In this document: piece by piece, positions 1-8,434 of the stretch | Position numbering within the stretch: position 1 is the stretch's first letter | How the letters are laid out: each line of letters opens with the position of its first letter | NCBI GenBank assembly: GCA_019429425.1 | Contig: JAHYIU010000010.1 | Location: 1-40,061, forward strand | DNA length: 40,061 nt | Origin: Candidatus Syntrophosphaera sp. | GTDB taxonomy: Bacteria > Cloacimonadota > Cloacimonadia > Cloacimonadales > Cloacimonadaceae | Direction of reading: 5' to 3' | The notes under the pieces: model-generated | Database searches by the model: none | Told to the model about the DNA's origin: nothing | What the model saw: only the letters and a program-made list of their open reading frames with translations | Program-made: the position numbers and the translations under genes

Positions 1-60
1 CAACTAAACTCGAAGATTTGACTTGACTAAATTGGCTGATTCTGGGATAAATCACTTTTG

Positions 61-114
61 AACCTCGTTTGTATTTGGCTTGTATAATATTGTGCCACAA
101 TATAATACGAGGTT
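61..114. repeat. Nested inverted repeats near the left edge, possible regulatory region
   Basis: Two inverted repeats lie here. An outer pair, AACCTCGT at 61-68 and ACGAGGTT at 107-114, encloses a perfect 8-bp inverted repeat with a one-base centre, ATATTGTG-C-CACAATAT, at 87-103. The two are not concentric. TATAAT occurs on the plus strand at 83-88 and 101-106, and TTGACA on the minus strand at 124-119, so an operator-plus-promoter region is plausible. The spacings do not form a convincing sigma70 promoter in either direction. No gene is recognisable in positions 1-178. Confidence 0.4.
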
Positions 115-178
115 CTTTTGTCAAGAACTATTTTTAACTATCTTCCTGTGTCCCAGAAGATTAGACATGTGGGAAAGA

Positions 179-442
179 TCAGTCCTTAAGATAATGCCTC
201 TGTTCTGGCTCATACTCCATATGAGCAGATATGCGGAACCAGTTCTGATCAAATATCCGAAGTAGAGCTGCAAGGTCGAGGTTATCAAGGGTTGTATCTT
301 TTGATTTGAGTAAAATGTCTTTCTGCCTTGGATTCAATGCATTAAGCACCGTGTCCTGCCACCAGTTATCACTAAGCTCTGGTAGTAATAGTGTTAGATA
401 CTTAGCAAGTTCGTGAGTCGTTGAGTCTTGTATGTCGTACAT
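179..442 (-). CDS. Truncated Swt1-type HEPN domain protein
   Basis: This is an 87-residue protein. It resembles, from memory, the start of Swt1-family HEPN domains found in conflict-system proteins: ELAKYL, LSDNWWQ, LNPRQ, LDLAALLRIFDQNW and a segment ending in YLKD. In full-length relatives this segment is followed by an RNase-type R-x4-H motif (RNRWAH-like). Here a stop comes directly after LKD, and no frame of the next 178 bases restores the motif, so the predicted catalytic residues are absent. The start is ATG at 442. A GAGGGG Shine-Dalgarno overlaps the stop of the preceding helicase gene 10 nt away, which makes it the last cistron of the operon. It may be a decayed HEPN toxin/RNase or a catalytically dead accessory subunit. 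The family assignment is moderately sure; no function can be shown. Confidence 0.55.
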   Translation of the reverse strand: MYDIQDSTTHELAKYLTLLLPELSDNWWQDTVLNALNPRQKDILLKSKDTTLDNLDLAALLRIFDQNWFRISAHMEYEPEQRHYLKD

Positions 443-452
443 TCTTGTCCCC

Positions 453-2426
453 TCAAATGGTCACTAATGACCAACCTAATTCTTCAAGCTTTTTGTGTGC
501 AGTTGTAGGAATCCTGTCTATATGAAATGCGGCACATAAAAAATGGGTAGGTCTGCTCATTGCAACATATGCCACCTTTAAGGCGCAATTTCTATACTTG
601 CCGTCATTAGATGAGAAAGTCCTATCCCCAGTCAAGTAATCAAGGAGTTGATTGCCGTTGAAATCATAGCTAAAGCACTCCAAGAATAGCGTTGCAGTGT
701 GCGTTTGACCTTTCACCGAGTGGACTGTCCCAACTTGTATATCAATGCCATTTGATGAGAAGACATTACTCACAGAGGAGGTGTTTTCCATTTGTTCTAT
801 TGGATTAGTGATGAATCTATCAACTTGAGCTTCTTCAATCGCAAAATGTGGGAGCCAGGTTTCTTTCAGATATTGAATTATCTGCTCAAACACACAATTA
901 GGATATGCATCATTTCTATGAGAGCATGTTGTGTCGTCACAGGCATGTTTGCTGATTTGCTTTACCCATAATGCCAAATCAGATTTGAACTCAGAATGGA
1001 ATTCTTCATGGGTCTTGAGATATTCATACAGTGAACTTTTGGTGTATCGCTTACCGCTTGAAGGATTGGTTATATCTCCTTCGCTCAGGACTCTCAGGAA
1101 AGAACTTAAAAGCGAATCTGAAATCATTTGGGGGGTCACATTCGATCGTGAACCAGCTGATTTTACCAGATAATTCTTTAGCGAGTTGTAGATTGGGTTG
1201 CCTGACCTTACTGGCCTATGGTAATCGGGGAAATATGACCTAATACTAGTCTTATTCAATCCAGCTGCAGTTTTTCCTTCATTATCATGGGTCCAACCAA
1301 CTGCATAGTATAGTGGAAGTTTACCTATTTCAGCAATCTCCTGCTTCCATAGGTCTTCCCGTTCCTTGATCAATTCACTAAACTTACTAAGCACAACTGA
1401 TTGTGAATCATCATCATACAAGATAATTACTGGCGAGAGGAGACAGTCGGTTCCTCGATCAACACCATTGAGGCTTGCCTCGGGTTTGACGCACACTTTG
1501 TGAATAGATTGTGCAATTTGGTTAGAGATTCTCTGTGATGATGATATGGTAATAATCTTATCTGATAATCCCCAAGCAACATCATCCGAAACTACAAGGT
1601 CATAAATTGCCTGATTGGGGTCACCTATCCTCTGCTTCACTACACTGTCATTGAAAACTCTATTTAACAGGTCATTTTGTCTTTTATCGGTGTCTTGCAT
1701 CTCATCGATAAAAAGGTAGCTAAATCTTGTGCATATTGACTCAGGTAACCCCGGGTGTTTTGCTATATAGTTTTCTGCAAACAGGTATGCTTCATCATAT
1801 CTAATAATGCCATCTTCGATGAGATGTTTTTTTACTGATAGAAGTTCTTTATAACTCTCAGTCTGCTTACCAATCTTGAGTGAAGATGTCTTTCCATCAG
1901 AGGATAACATGATTTCATCTAAGGATGTCAAAATAAGCTTAGCAATAATATCAATATACTGCCTCGATACCCAAGTTCTGGTCGTTGGTTTCAACCTCTT
2001 CCAAAATATGCTCTCTGCAAGAGATGAGTCAATGGTTACGTTTCTATGCCCATATTCTTCAACAAATGCAGGGATTGCTAAGAATTTGTCGACAAAGCTC
2101 TGTATAGTCCCAAAAAAGTTCGGATACGTAAACAACACCGAGCTGGCTTTTCCCATTCTCCGCTTGATCTCATCGATGGCAACATTTGTATGAGTCAAAA
2201 CACAGATTCCCTTGTTGAATTCAAAGGGCATGTATTTTGAGAGAATGAATAGCTTAGCTAATAATGCTGTTGTTTTGCCACTACCCGGACAAGCCACCAC
2301 ATCAGTTGACTCTAGGCATTTGATAAAGTTAACTGATTCTGGGTCAAAATTACACTCATTTGGTAGAAAGAGCTTTTCCGCTTCGGTTAAATGCGAAAGG
2401 ATGCCAAGTTCGCTTAACTCTGCCAT
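453..2426 (-). CDS. UvrD/PcrA-like SF1 helicase, GajB-like
   Basis: This 657-residue superfamily 1 DNA helicase has the expected motifs. Walker A is CPGSGKTT at residues 46-53, motif II is DEMQDT at about 241-246 (the UvrD-type DExQD), then come GDPNQAIYD, a motif IV-like QRISNQIA, the GTVHSVKGQTH motif V, and YVAMSRPTH (motif VI). It lies 9 nt downstream of an OLD-family nuclease gene, with its AGGG ribosome site overlapping that gene's stop. The same pairing defines Gabija (GajA-GajB) and class 2 OLD systems, in which the helicase senses or unwinds DNA and helps regulate the nuclease. At 657 residues it is longer than the roughly 500-residue founding GajB, so it is a Gabija-like relative rather than a certain Gabija member. 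The gene is visibly AT-rich compared with the chromosomal part of the window. Confidence 0.85.
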   Translation of the reverse strand: MAELSELGILSHLTEAEKLFLPNECNFDPESVNFIKCLESTDVVACPGSGKTTALLAKLFILSKYMPFEFNKGICVLTHTNVAIDEIKRRMGKASSVLFTYPNFFGTIQSFVDKFLAIPAFVEEYGHRNVTIDSSLAESIFWKRLKPTTRTWVSRQYIDIIAKLILTSLDEIMLSSDGKTSSLKIGKQTESYKELLSVKKHLIEDGIIRYDEAYLFAENYIAKHPGLPESICTRFSYLFIDEMQDTDKRQNDLLNRVFNDSVVKQRIGDPNQAIYDLVVSDDVAWGLSDKIITISSSQRISNQIAQSIHKVCVKPEASLNGVDRGTDCLLSPVIILYDDDSQSVVLSKFSELIKEREDLWKQEIAEIGKLPLYYAVGWTHDNEGKTAAGLNKTSIRSYFPDYHRPVRSGNPIYNSLKNYLVKSAGSRSNVTPQMISDSLLSSFLRVLSEGDITNPSSGKRYTKSSLYEYLKTHEEFHSEFKSDLALWVKQISKHACDDTTCSHRNDAYPNCVFEQIIQYLKETWLPHFAIEEAQVDRFITNPIEQMENTSSVSNVFSSNGIDIQVGTVHSVKGQTHTATLFLECFSYDFNGNQLLDYLTGDRTFSSNDGKYRNCALKVAYVAMSRPTHFLCAAFHIDRIPTTAHKKLEELGWSLVTI

Positions 2427-2435
2427 GGGCTTACC

Positions 2436-4484
2436 CTAGATACCCTTACCACAAGAAAACTTAATGGCATTTACCATGTATTTCAATTGATCATCATTTT
2501 CAATGGCTTCTCTCAAGTCGTTTTTCTTATCTAGCAAGGTCTTTGCTAAGAACTGAGCGGTAAGAGCTTTTGAGAGATGTCCCAAGAAGGGCTTCATAAA
2601 TCTATAAGCGATAGAACTACCATCAGGCAGATCTACACTAACTCCAGCTAATTCTCTTGCTTGTTTCATAGCTGATAGCAAATCATCGTTTAGCTTACTT
2701 TTTGCAAGATGGTACTCAAGCGTCCATTCATTTGTAAATACCCTGATATTGCCGTTCTTCGGTATGTATTCACTTTCCTTTTTTTTCTGTTTTACTAAGT
2801 CCATGTATTGGATAATATGTTCTTCCTTGAGTTTAGATTTCGCAGGTATGCTACTAGTCGCCTGTTCGAATGGTTTAATAAGCGTTATGAATCGATTCTT
2901 TTCTGTTTCGATGGCAACTACTCCATTACCGAGTTCCTGACAATATACTTCTGGTGGATTTTCTTTCAGGTACTCTCTGCATGGAACGTCCCCATCACTA
3001 ATAACGGCAACTTTAACGGGCATTACTTTCCCATCTGTTCTCTCGAATATCTTCACATATCGCTTCCAAGCCGTACTCCCCACATTTACGATTGAGACAC
3101 CGTGTTTGTTAAGAGGTAGACCAATAACTTCAGCTAAAACAGGTATAAGAAGATTTTCAGCATCTCCTTCGACTATTATCACTCCCTGCGCAAAGAATAG
3201 ATTTGCTTTTGTAGCATCAAGGAATCTTTCTAAAAAATAAGCATCATCCTTTTCAATCTCAGTATATTGATTGTCCTTCTCGCGATTTCCGATGGGAAAG
3301 ACATCTTGGTCTTTGCAAATTAGTAAGCTATTGAGAGGCACTGATGATCCTAAAACAACACTATGAGTTGTAAGAAAGACTTGCCCGTAAGCACCGAAGT
3401 CATCTGTGAAATACTTGAGTGTGTTAATCTGGTAGTGAGGATGTAGGTGAGCCTCCAGTTCCTCAATGATCGCAAGCTTTAGCCCAGTGTGCTTCTCTCG
3501 TTTCAATAACATCAACTCAGCTGCAATGTAAAGGAGGTTCATTAGCCCTAAACTTGGAGGATTATTGTCGATGTTTAGTGTTAAACGTTGAATTATCGCC
3601 CATAACTCAACACCTGACAATGTCACGAATGGTTCGATTTTCTTACCAGTAGAAGTAAATGAGGCCAGATTGTCCTTGATTGTTTTGATTATGGTCTTGC
3701 CGTTCTCCTGAATATGACGCCTTAAGAGAGTTTTAATGTTCTCAAGTTCTTCAGCGATAACCATTGAATCTGGGTCACCCTTTGAACGATAATCATCTAT
3801 CAGAGGTTCAATCAGTTCCAGAGCCTCCTTGTTCATCTTGTCTGTGAACTCATGCTCTCCAGAAAAATAGTCTCTGATCCCAGAATCTGCCAAGTCTACC
3901 AATTTGCTAAGAGGATGATCTTTCTCTTCTTGTTTTGTTTTACATTTAAACTCACTACGGCTCTTGAGTAACTGAGCAAATCTTGATCTTCTCCCTGCAG
4001 CCATCTCCATTTCAGCATCTCTTAATGGTTTTAAATAAGTAACTCTGAGTAGATCTCTCGCTCCAGCATCTAGCTGGGTTCCGACATTATCCATCCCTGC
4101 CCGAATCTCTTGTATTATCCGATTATCTTTTCTTTCAGCACTCAGCCATATTTTCAATACATACTCGTTATTGTCATCAAAACCGATCCATTCCAAGAAG
4201 TTCCCCGCTTCAGCATCAGTAAAACCCTTGAATTCGCATTCGATCTTCAATGAGTTTACACGATTATCATTGCTATAGTGAAAATCGATCTCATCAATTC
4301 TGGTGAAATCGTAACTCTGCGTTTGAAGCACATACCTTATAGCATCAACAATGGAGGTCTTACCCGATTCATTCTCCCCTATAAGTACGTTGAGCCCTTT
4401 GCTAAACTCGATAACGATGCCTGGATTATCATCTGAGCCACCGTATTTACGAAAATTAGTAATTGATAGCTTGAACAGATACAT
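2436..4484 (-). CDS. OLD-family ATPase-TOPRIM nuclease, GajA-like
   Basis: This 682-residue protein has an N-terminal ABC/SMC-type ATPase: Walker A is GENESGKTS at 37-45, the class 2 OLD signature TYLKPLRDAE lies near 149-158, Walker B is IIEELEAH at 339-346, and the H-loop is LTTHS near 371-375. A C-terminal TOPRIM nuclease follows, with the acidic residues of EGDAE at 439-443 and SDGD at 496-499. OLD-TOPRIM proteins cut DNA, and in Gabija they assemble with a UvrD helicase to degrade or nick phage DNA. The partner helicase lies immediately downstream (9-nt gap). The start is ATG 4484 behind a clear GGAGG site. It is about 100 residues longer than the founding GajA (about 578), mostly C-terminal to TOPRIM. 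The 22-nt spacing from the metallopeptidase gene puts it in the hsd operon. The OLD-TOPRIM family is confident; the Gabija role is inferred from the pair. Confidence 0.87.
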   Translation of the reverse strand: MYLFKLSITNFRKYGGSDDNPGIVIEFSKGLNVLIGENESGKTSIVDAIRYVLQTQSYDFTRIDEIDFHYSNDNRVNSLKIECEFKGFTDAEAGNFLEWIGFDDNNEYVLKIWLSAERKDNRIIQEIRAGMDNVGTQLDAGARDLLRVTYLKPLRDAEMEMAAGRRSRFAQLLKSRSEFKCKTKQEEKDHPLSKLVDLADSGIRDYFSGEHEFTDKMNKEALELIEPLIDDYRSKGDPDSMVIAEELENIKTLLRRHIQENGKTIIKTIKDNLASFTSTGKKIEPFVTLSGVELWAIIQRLTLNIDNNPPSLGLMNLLYIAAELMLLKREKHTGLKLAIIEELEAHLHPHYQINTLKYFTDDFGAYGQVFLTTHSVVLGSSVPLNSLLICKDQDVFPIGNREKDNQYTEIEKDDAYFLERFLDATKANLFFAQGVIIVEGDAENLLIPVLAEVIGLPLNKHGVSIVNVGSTAWKRYVKIFERTDGKVMPVKVAVISDGDVPCREYLKENPPEVYCQELGNGVVAIETEKNRFITLIKPFEQATSSIPAKSKLKEEHIIQYMDLVKQKKKESEYIPKNGNIRVFTNEWTLEYHLAKSKLNDDLLSAMKQARELAGVSVDLPDGSSIAYRFMKPFLGHLSKALTAQFLAKTLLDKKNDLREAIENDDQLKYMVNAIKFSCGKGI

Positions 4485-4506
4485 TTATCCTCCGTATTGA
4501 TTATTT

Positions 4507-5184
4507 CTACACATCCAATCCCGCCCCGTATTCCTTCAGCCACTGAACTTGTTTCTGATAATCCGGAACGATCTTATCCACTTCATTCCAGAAGTCTTTG
4601 CTGTGCCGTTTATGCTCGAAATGTGCCAGTTCGTGCACGATCAGGTAATTGATCACACTCACAGGTGCCATCATGATCTTCCAATTGAAATTGACTTTAG
4701 GTCGTTTAACTGAACATGAAGCCCATCTATTCTTCAGATCGATGATTGAGATTGCCTCTACACTTATCCCCATCATCTGCGCAAAACGTTGCACTCTGGG
4801 TTCGATAAACACCCTTCCTCGATGGCGATAGAATTCCTTGAACATATCTCTCAGCTTATCTTCAGAGCCTTCCGGGGCATAGAAATGCCTGCCTCTGAAC
4901 TGGATACTCTCGACCTCATCGCTATATTGCAAATAGTAGTTCCGTCCCAAATAAAGAAAGGACTGACCATTAACAAGCTCTCGTCTAATTGCCTTTTCAT
5001 TCAGCAGGGCACGCTTAGCCTGGTACTTGTGTATCTTATACTCGTTCTTGCTGAGCAGGTTTTGCACGTCACTATCGCTTGTCCCCAATGGTACGATCAC
5101 AGTAATAGAGCTATCCCTCTCGATATAGATCGATGCTGTCTTGCGCTTGCTATGCCTTACTACAATCTTATAATTGAGGCTCAT
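4507..5184 (-). CDS. YgjP-type (DUF45/WLM-like) zinc metallopeptidase
   Basis: This 225-residue predicted zinc metallopeptidase of the YgjP/M48-like group has the zinc site HELAH at 184-188. The characteristic downstream histidine follows in KRHSKDFW (His194), and the upstream family segment is NRWASCS near 152-158. No signal peptide or membrane segment is visible, so it is cytosolic. The ATG at 5184 overlaps the hsdR TGA as ATGA, so the two proteins are translationally coupled. Family members are often found beside type I restriction genes; their target is not established, and processing or turnover of the restriction subunit is one guess. It could equally have a role unrelated to HsdR. Confidence 0.85.
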   Translation of the reverse strand: MSLNYKIVVRHSKRKTASIYIERDSSITVIVPLGTSDSDVQNLLSKNEYKIHKYQAKRALLNEKAIRRELVNGQSFLYLGRNYYLQYSDEVESIQFRGRHFYAPEGSEDKLRDMFKEFYRHRGRVFIEPRVQRFAQMMGISVEAISIIDLKNRWASCSVKRPKVNFNWKIMMAPVSVINYLIVHELAHFEHKRHSKDFWNEVDKIVPDYQKQVQWLKEYGAGLDV

Positions 5185-8100
5185 GAACCCTTCACCTCGG
5201 CTTCCCGTTTATGAGCCAGATTGATCAGCTCTGCCGTCAGCTTTGCTGCCACTTCCTGCAGCGGCTCTATCCCGCAATATTCAAGCTCGTCCCTGATATC
5301 GCCTTCCAATCGTCTGCGTTCATTGGGCTTCTGCCAGAAGTTGGGTATCGAGAGTGATTCTTTGATCCTGCTATAGATGAATTCTGACAGCTTTGCGGCG
5401 CTAATTGCTTCCTTGCTGTCCACTGCTATCCCTGCTTCCATCAGCATCAGGTCCAGAAATGGCATCACGGGACAATCCACAATGCCCGCTTCATCAGCTC
5501 TGCCTTTGCCAATATCCTCTCTCAGCTTGGTGAGCTCCTCGATGATTCTATCCCAGTGTTCCCTATACGAATCCAAAATCTTCTGCAGCCGTTCATGGAA
5601 TCCTGTATAGAGAGCGGGGTCTTTCTCCATGTTAACTTTGATATGCCAGCGGATGGCATGCTCCATCTCAGACGCTTTGGCTTTTCCGGTTTTGTTATGA
5701 TCACGCATCTGCTTGGGAAACTCATCAGATAGCAGCTTGGCAGGCGCAATCTTGGGATTGATCCCTTCTGAGATCAGGTATTTATCGATCAATCTGCGCA
5801 CCTTAGCCCCTGCCCATTTCAAATCCATCGTAGGATCGTGATAGCGATTCCGCATGCGCATCATCAGATAACCAAATCTCTTGGCAGGCACGTAGTAATC
5901 CCTTGCCATAGCCGCATTGAACAGCAATTCCAGGCTGTCAAAGAAGGCCTTGAGATAAGTGTCAAACTGCGCCCGGAACTTCACATCAGCACCCAATTGT
6001 AGGCAATCCTCCACCAGTTCCCATTCCTCTTCATTATCTCCGATTCTTTGATGCAAAAACGCCTCAATGCGGATTGTGCCTTTATCTGCAAATAACTGAA
6101 TCAACCTTCTGAAGCGGGATTCCAATACCGGAATCTCTTTGTCCAATCCCCGGAAATATGCGCTCAGATCATTCAATTCCTGCACATCAGTATCAGTAAA
6201 GATAGCCAGTGCTTCTTTCAGATGTGATGCCACACCAAAGTAATCCACCAGTATGCCGTGCTCTTTTACAAATCCGCTTTTCATCACCTTGGTACGATTC
6301 ACTCTGGCAATAGCTTGCATCAGCCGATGCTCTCTCAGGTTCTTGTCCAGATACATCACTTGCTCGATCGGAGCGTCAAAGCCCATCAAAAGCCTGTCGC
6401 AAACGCAGAGTATAGCCACGCCGCTTTCCGGTTTACTATAGTCGAAGTCCTTCTTGAAGCTCTCCACCGCATCCATATCCTGAGCCTGTCTGCGAGCCAT
6501 CGACACATAGCCCGGCTCATTATTGTCCATCATCGAGACCACTGTGCAGATCTTGATGAACTTCATCTGTTTCAGCAGTTCATCATCCCGCTCATCTTCA
6601 GGTTTTGCTTCCTCACGCGATATTAGCCGTTTTAGCGCATTTTCCATCTCATACTTATACCGACATGCTGCCACGATAGAACTCGCCACCACCTGCCCTT
6701 TTAAGCCGTTTGGGAGGATTTCCTGAGTATAGTGTTCGATGATGTCTTCCGAGATAGCCCGGATTCTCTCTTTGGATTCCAGATAGGCCATCTCTGTGCC
6801 ATAGCGTTTTTGTATCTCCAACCGCTCTTCTTCACTGCGTTCTTTGAACATATCTTCAAACTCACGCTTGAACATCTCAGCATCAGTCAGCTTGTCCTGG
6901 CTGGTTCTGCCTATATAGAGAATGTCCACCGTAGCTCTATCTGCAACCGAGTCATTCATCTTATACACATCGATGAAGCTGCCAAATCGTTCATGGGTTT
7001 TCTGCTTATGCCCTTCTGTGAGTAGCGGAGTTCCGGTGAAAGCGATCTTGACCGCATTGGGAAAAGCCAGGAAGAGGTTGTCGCCCATCTCGCCACCCTG
7101 ATCCTGATGTGCTTCATCTATAAGCAATAGTATCCGCTCACTTGTATTCAGCTCCGGGAATTCTTCATATTTCGGCACAATCCCCGCTGTCAATAGTGAT
7201 TCTGCAGAAACTGAGCTATTGATCAGGAACTTGTGCAACATCACCATATTCAAATTGGAACTGGTGTTTTTCAGCTTATCCAGATCCCTTTTGTGCTCAA
7301 TCAGCGTGAGGCTTTCTCCGGTATAGGTTACGGTGTGCGAAAGCTGATCCTCCAAATCCAGCCGATCATTGACCATGATCACTTTGTAATCCTTCAGATC
7401 ATCCGTATCCCGCAGTTTTTTGATCAGAAACACCATAGTCAGGGACTTCCCTGAGCCTTGAGTATGCCAGATGACTCCGCTGCGTTCAAAAGGTGTCTTT
7501 CCGGTTCTGAGACGCTCGAGGATTTTACCCACTGCTCTGTATTGCTGATACCTGCAGACGATCTTTACCTTCTCGCCTCTCTTGATCTCCATGTATAGGG
7601 TGAAGTTCTTCAAGATATCCAGCAGGATAGCTTTATTCAGCATCCCATGAATCATCACTTCCTGACGCTGCTCATCTGGCGAAGCCTGGATGGTCTTATA
7701 TTCCTCCGGGAAGATGTCCTTCCAGTTCAGATAGTGATCAAACTCGCCCGTGATGGTGCCAAACCTGGCTTCATTGCCATGAGTGACGATGTTGAAGAGA
7801 TTGCAATGGAAAAGCCGCTCTTCGCCTTCCTTGATGCCATAATCATCCACTCGCAGATTCGCATAGCGGTTGATCTGGATAAATGCTTCACTCAAGGGCT
7901 GTGCCACATCCATGTCTTTACATTCCACTACCACGATCGGCAAGCCATTGATAAACAGCACAATGTCCGGAATGATCGCCGTTCTGCTAGCTCCAGGGGT
8001 CTCGATCTTGAACTGGTTAATGGCGATAAAGCTATTGCGTTCAGGATGGGCAAAATCAATCAGCCGCACCGTTGGGTTTTGCTCTCCGGTCAGCGTATTC

Positions 8101-8420
8101 TGATCCACCGTAGTATTGCGGGTCAGAAGCTCATACACTGCCTGATTTGCCTTGAGCAAGTCCATGCCGGGATGCATAGTAAGCTCGCTTAGCACCGCTT
8201 CAAGCTGTTTATCAGTTAGCCAGCTGCTGCCATCTTCAGTGAGATTAATCCTTTTCAGAGAAGCCCTAAACTCATTCTCGAGGATATACTCTCTGAAGCT
8301 CTCTCTCCTGCTGATACTGGGATCATAAGGAGTAAACCCGGTTCCCTGATCAATTACTTCCCAACCAAGCTGCTGTAGCTTATCTAGAAAGGGACGTTCA
8401 ACACTATTATATTCGGACAT
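5181..8420 (-). CDS. hsdR: Type I restriction endonuclease subunit R (HsdR)
   Basis: This 1079-residue motor and nuclease subunit of a type I restriction-modification complex has an N-terminal PD-(D/E)xK nuclease: PDIVLF at 151-156, ECK at 166-168, and the trailing QINRY motif near 182-186. The SF2 translocase follows with Walker A QGSGKS at 321-326, DEAH at 435-438, TGTP at 462-465 and the motif VI-like QAIARVNRT further on. The C-terminal helical region resembles EcoR124-type subunits and presumably docks on the methyltransferase core. All catalytic motifs look intact and there is no frameshift, so the enzyme should be active. The start is ATG 8420 with a GAGGAA site, 14 nt after the DUF262 gene. 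The complex translocates DNA bearing unmethylated sites and cuts at a distance. Confidence 0.97.
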   Translation of the reverse strand: MSEYNSVERPFLDKLQQLGWEVIDQGTGFTPYDPSISRRESFREYILENEFRASLKRINLTEDGSSWLTDKQLEAVLSELTMHPGMDLLKANQAVYELLTRNTTVDQNTLTGEQNPTVRLIDFAHPERNSFIAINQFKIETPGASRTAIIPDIVLFINGLPIVVVECKDMDVAQPLSEAFIQINRYANLRVDDYGIKEGEERLFHCNLFNIVTHGNEARFGTITGEFDHYLNWKDIFPEEYKTIQASPDEQRQEVMIHGMLNKAILLDILKNFTLYMEIKRGEKVKIVCRYQQYRAVGKILERLRTGKTPFERSGVIWHTQGSGKSLTMVFLIKKLRDTDDLKDYKVIMVNDRLDLEDQLSHTVTYTGESLTLIEHKRDLDKLKNTSSNLNMVMLHKFLINSSVSAESLLTAGIVPKYEEFPELNTSERILLLIDEAHQDQGGEMGDNLFLAFPNAVKIAFTGTPLLTEGHKQKTHERFGSFIDVYKMNDSVADRATVDILYIGRTSQDKLTDAEMFKREFEDMFKERSEEERLEIQKRYGTEMAYLESKERIRAISEDIIEHYTQEILPNGLKGQVVASSIVAACRYKYEMENALKRLISREEAKPEDERDDELLKQMKFIKICTVVSMMDNNEPGYVSMARRQAQDMDAVESFKKDFDYSKPESGVAILCVCDRLLMGFDAPIEQVMYLDKNLREHRLMQAIARVNRTKVMKSGFVKEHGILVDYFGVASHLKEALAIFTDTDVQELNDLSAYFRGLDKEIPVLESRFRRLIQLFADKGTIRIEAFLHQRIGDNEEEWELVEDCLQLGADVKFRAQFDTYLKAFFDSLELLFNAAMARDYYVPAKRFGYLMMRMRNRYHDPTMDLKWAGAKVRRLIDKYLISEGINPKIAPAKLLSDEFPKQMRDHNKTGKAKASEMEHAIRWHIKVNMEKDPALYTGFHERLQKILDSYREHWDRIIEELTKLREDIGKGRADEAGIVDCPVMPFLDLMLMEAGIAVDSKEAISAAKLSEFIYSRIKESLSIPNFWQKPNERRRLEGDIRDELEYCGIEPLQEVAAKLTAELINLAHKREAEVKGS

Positions 8421-8434
8421 TATTCCTCACCAGT

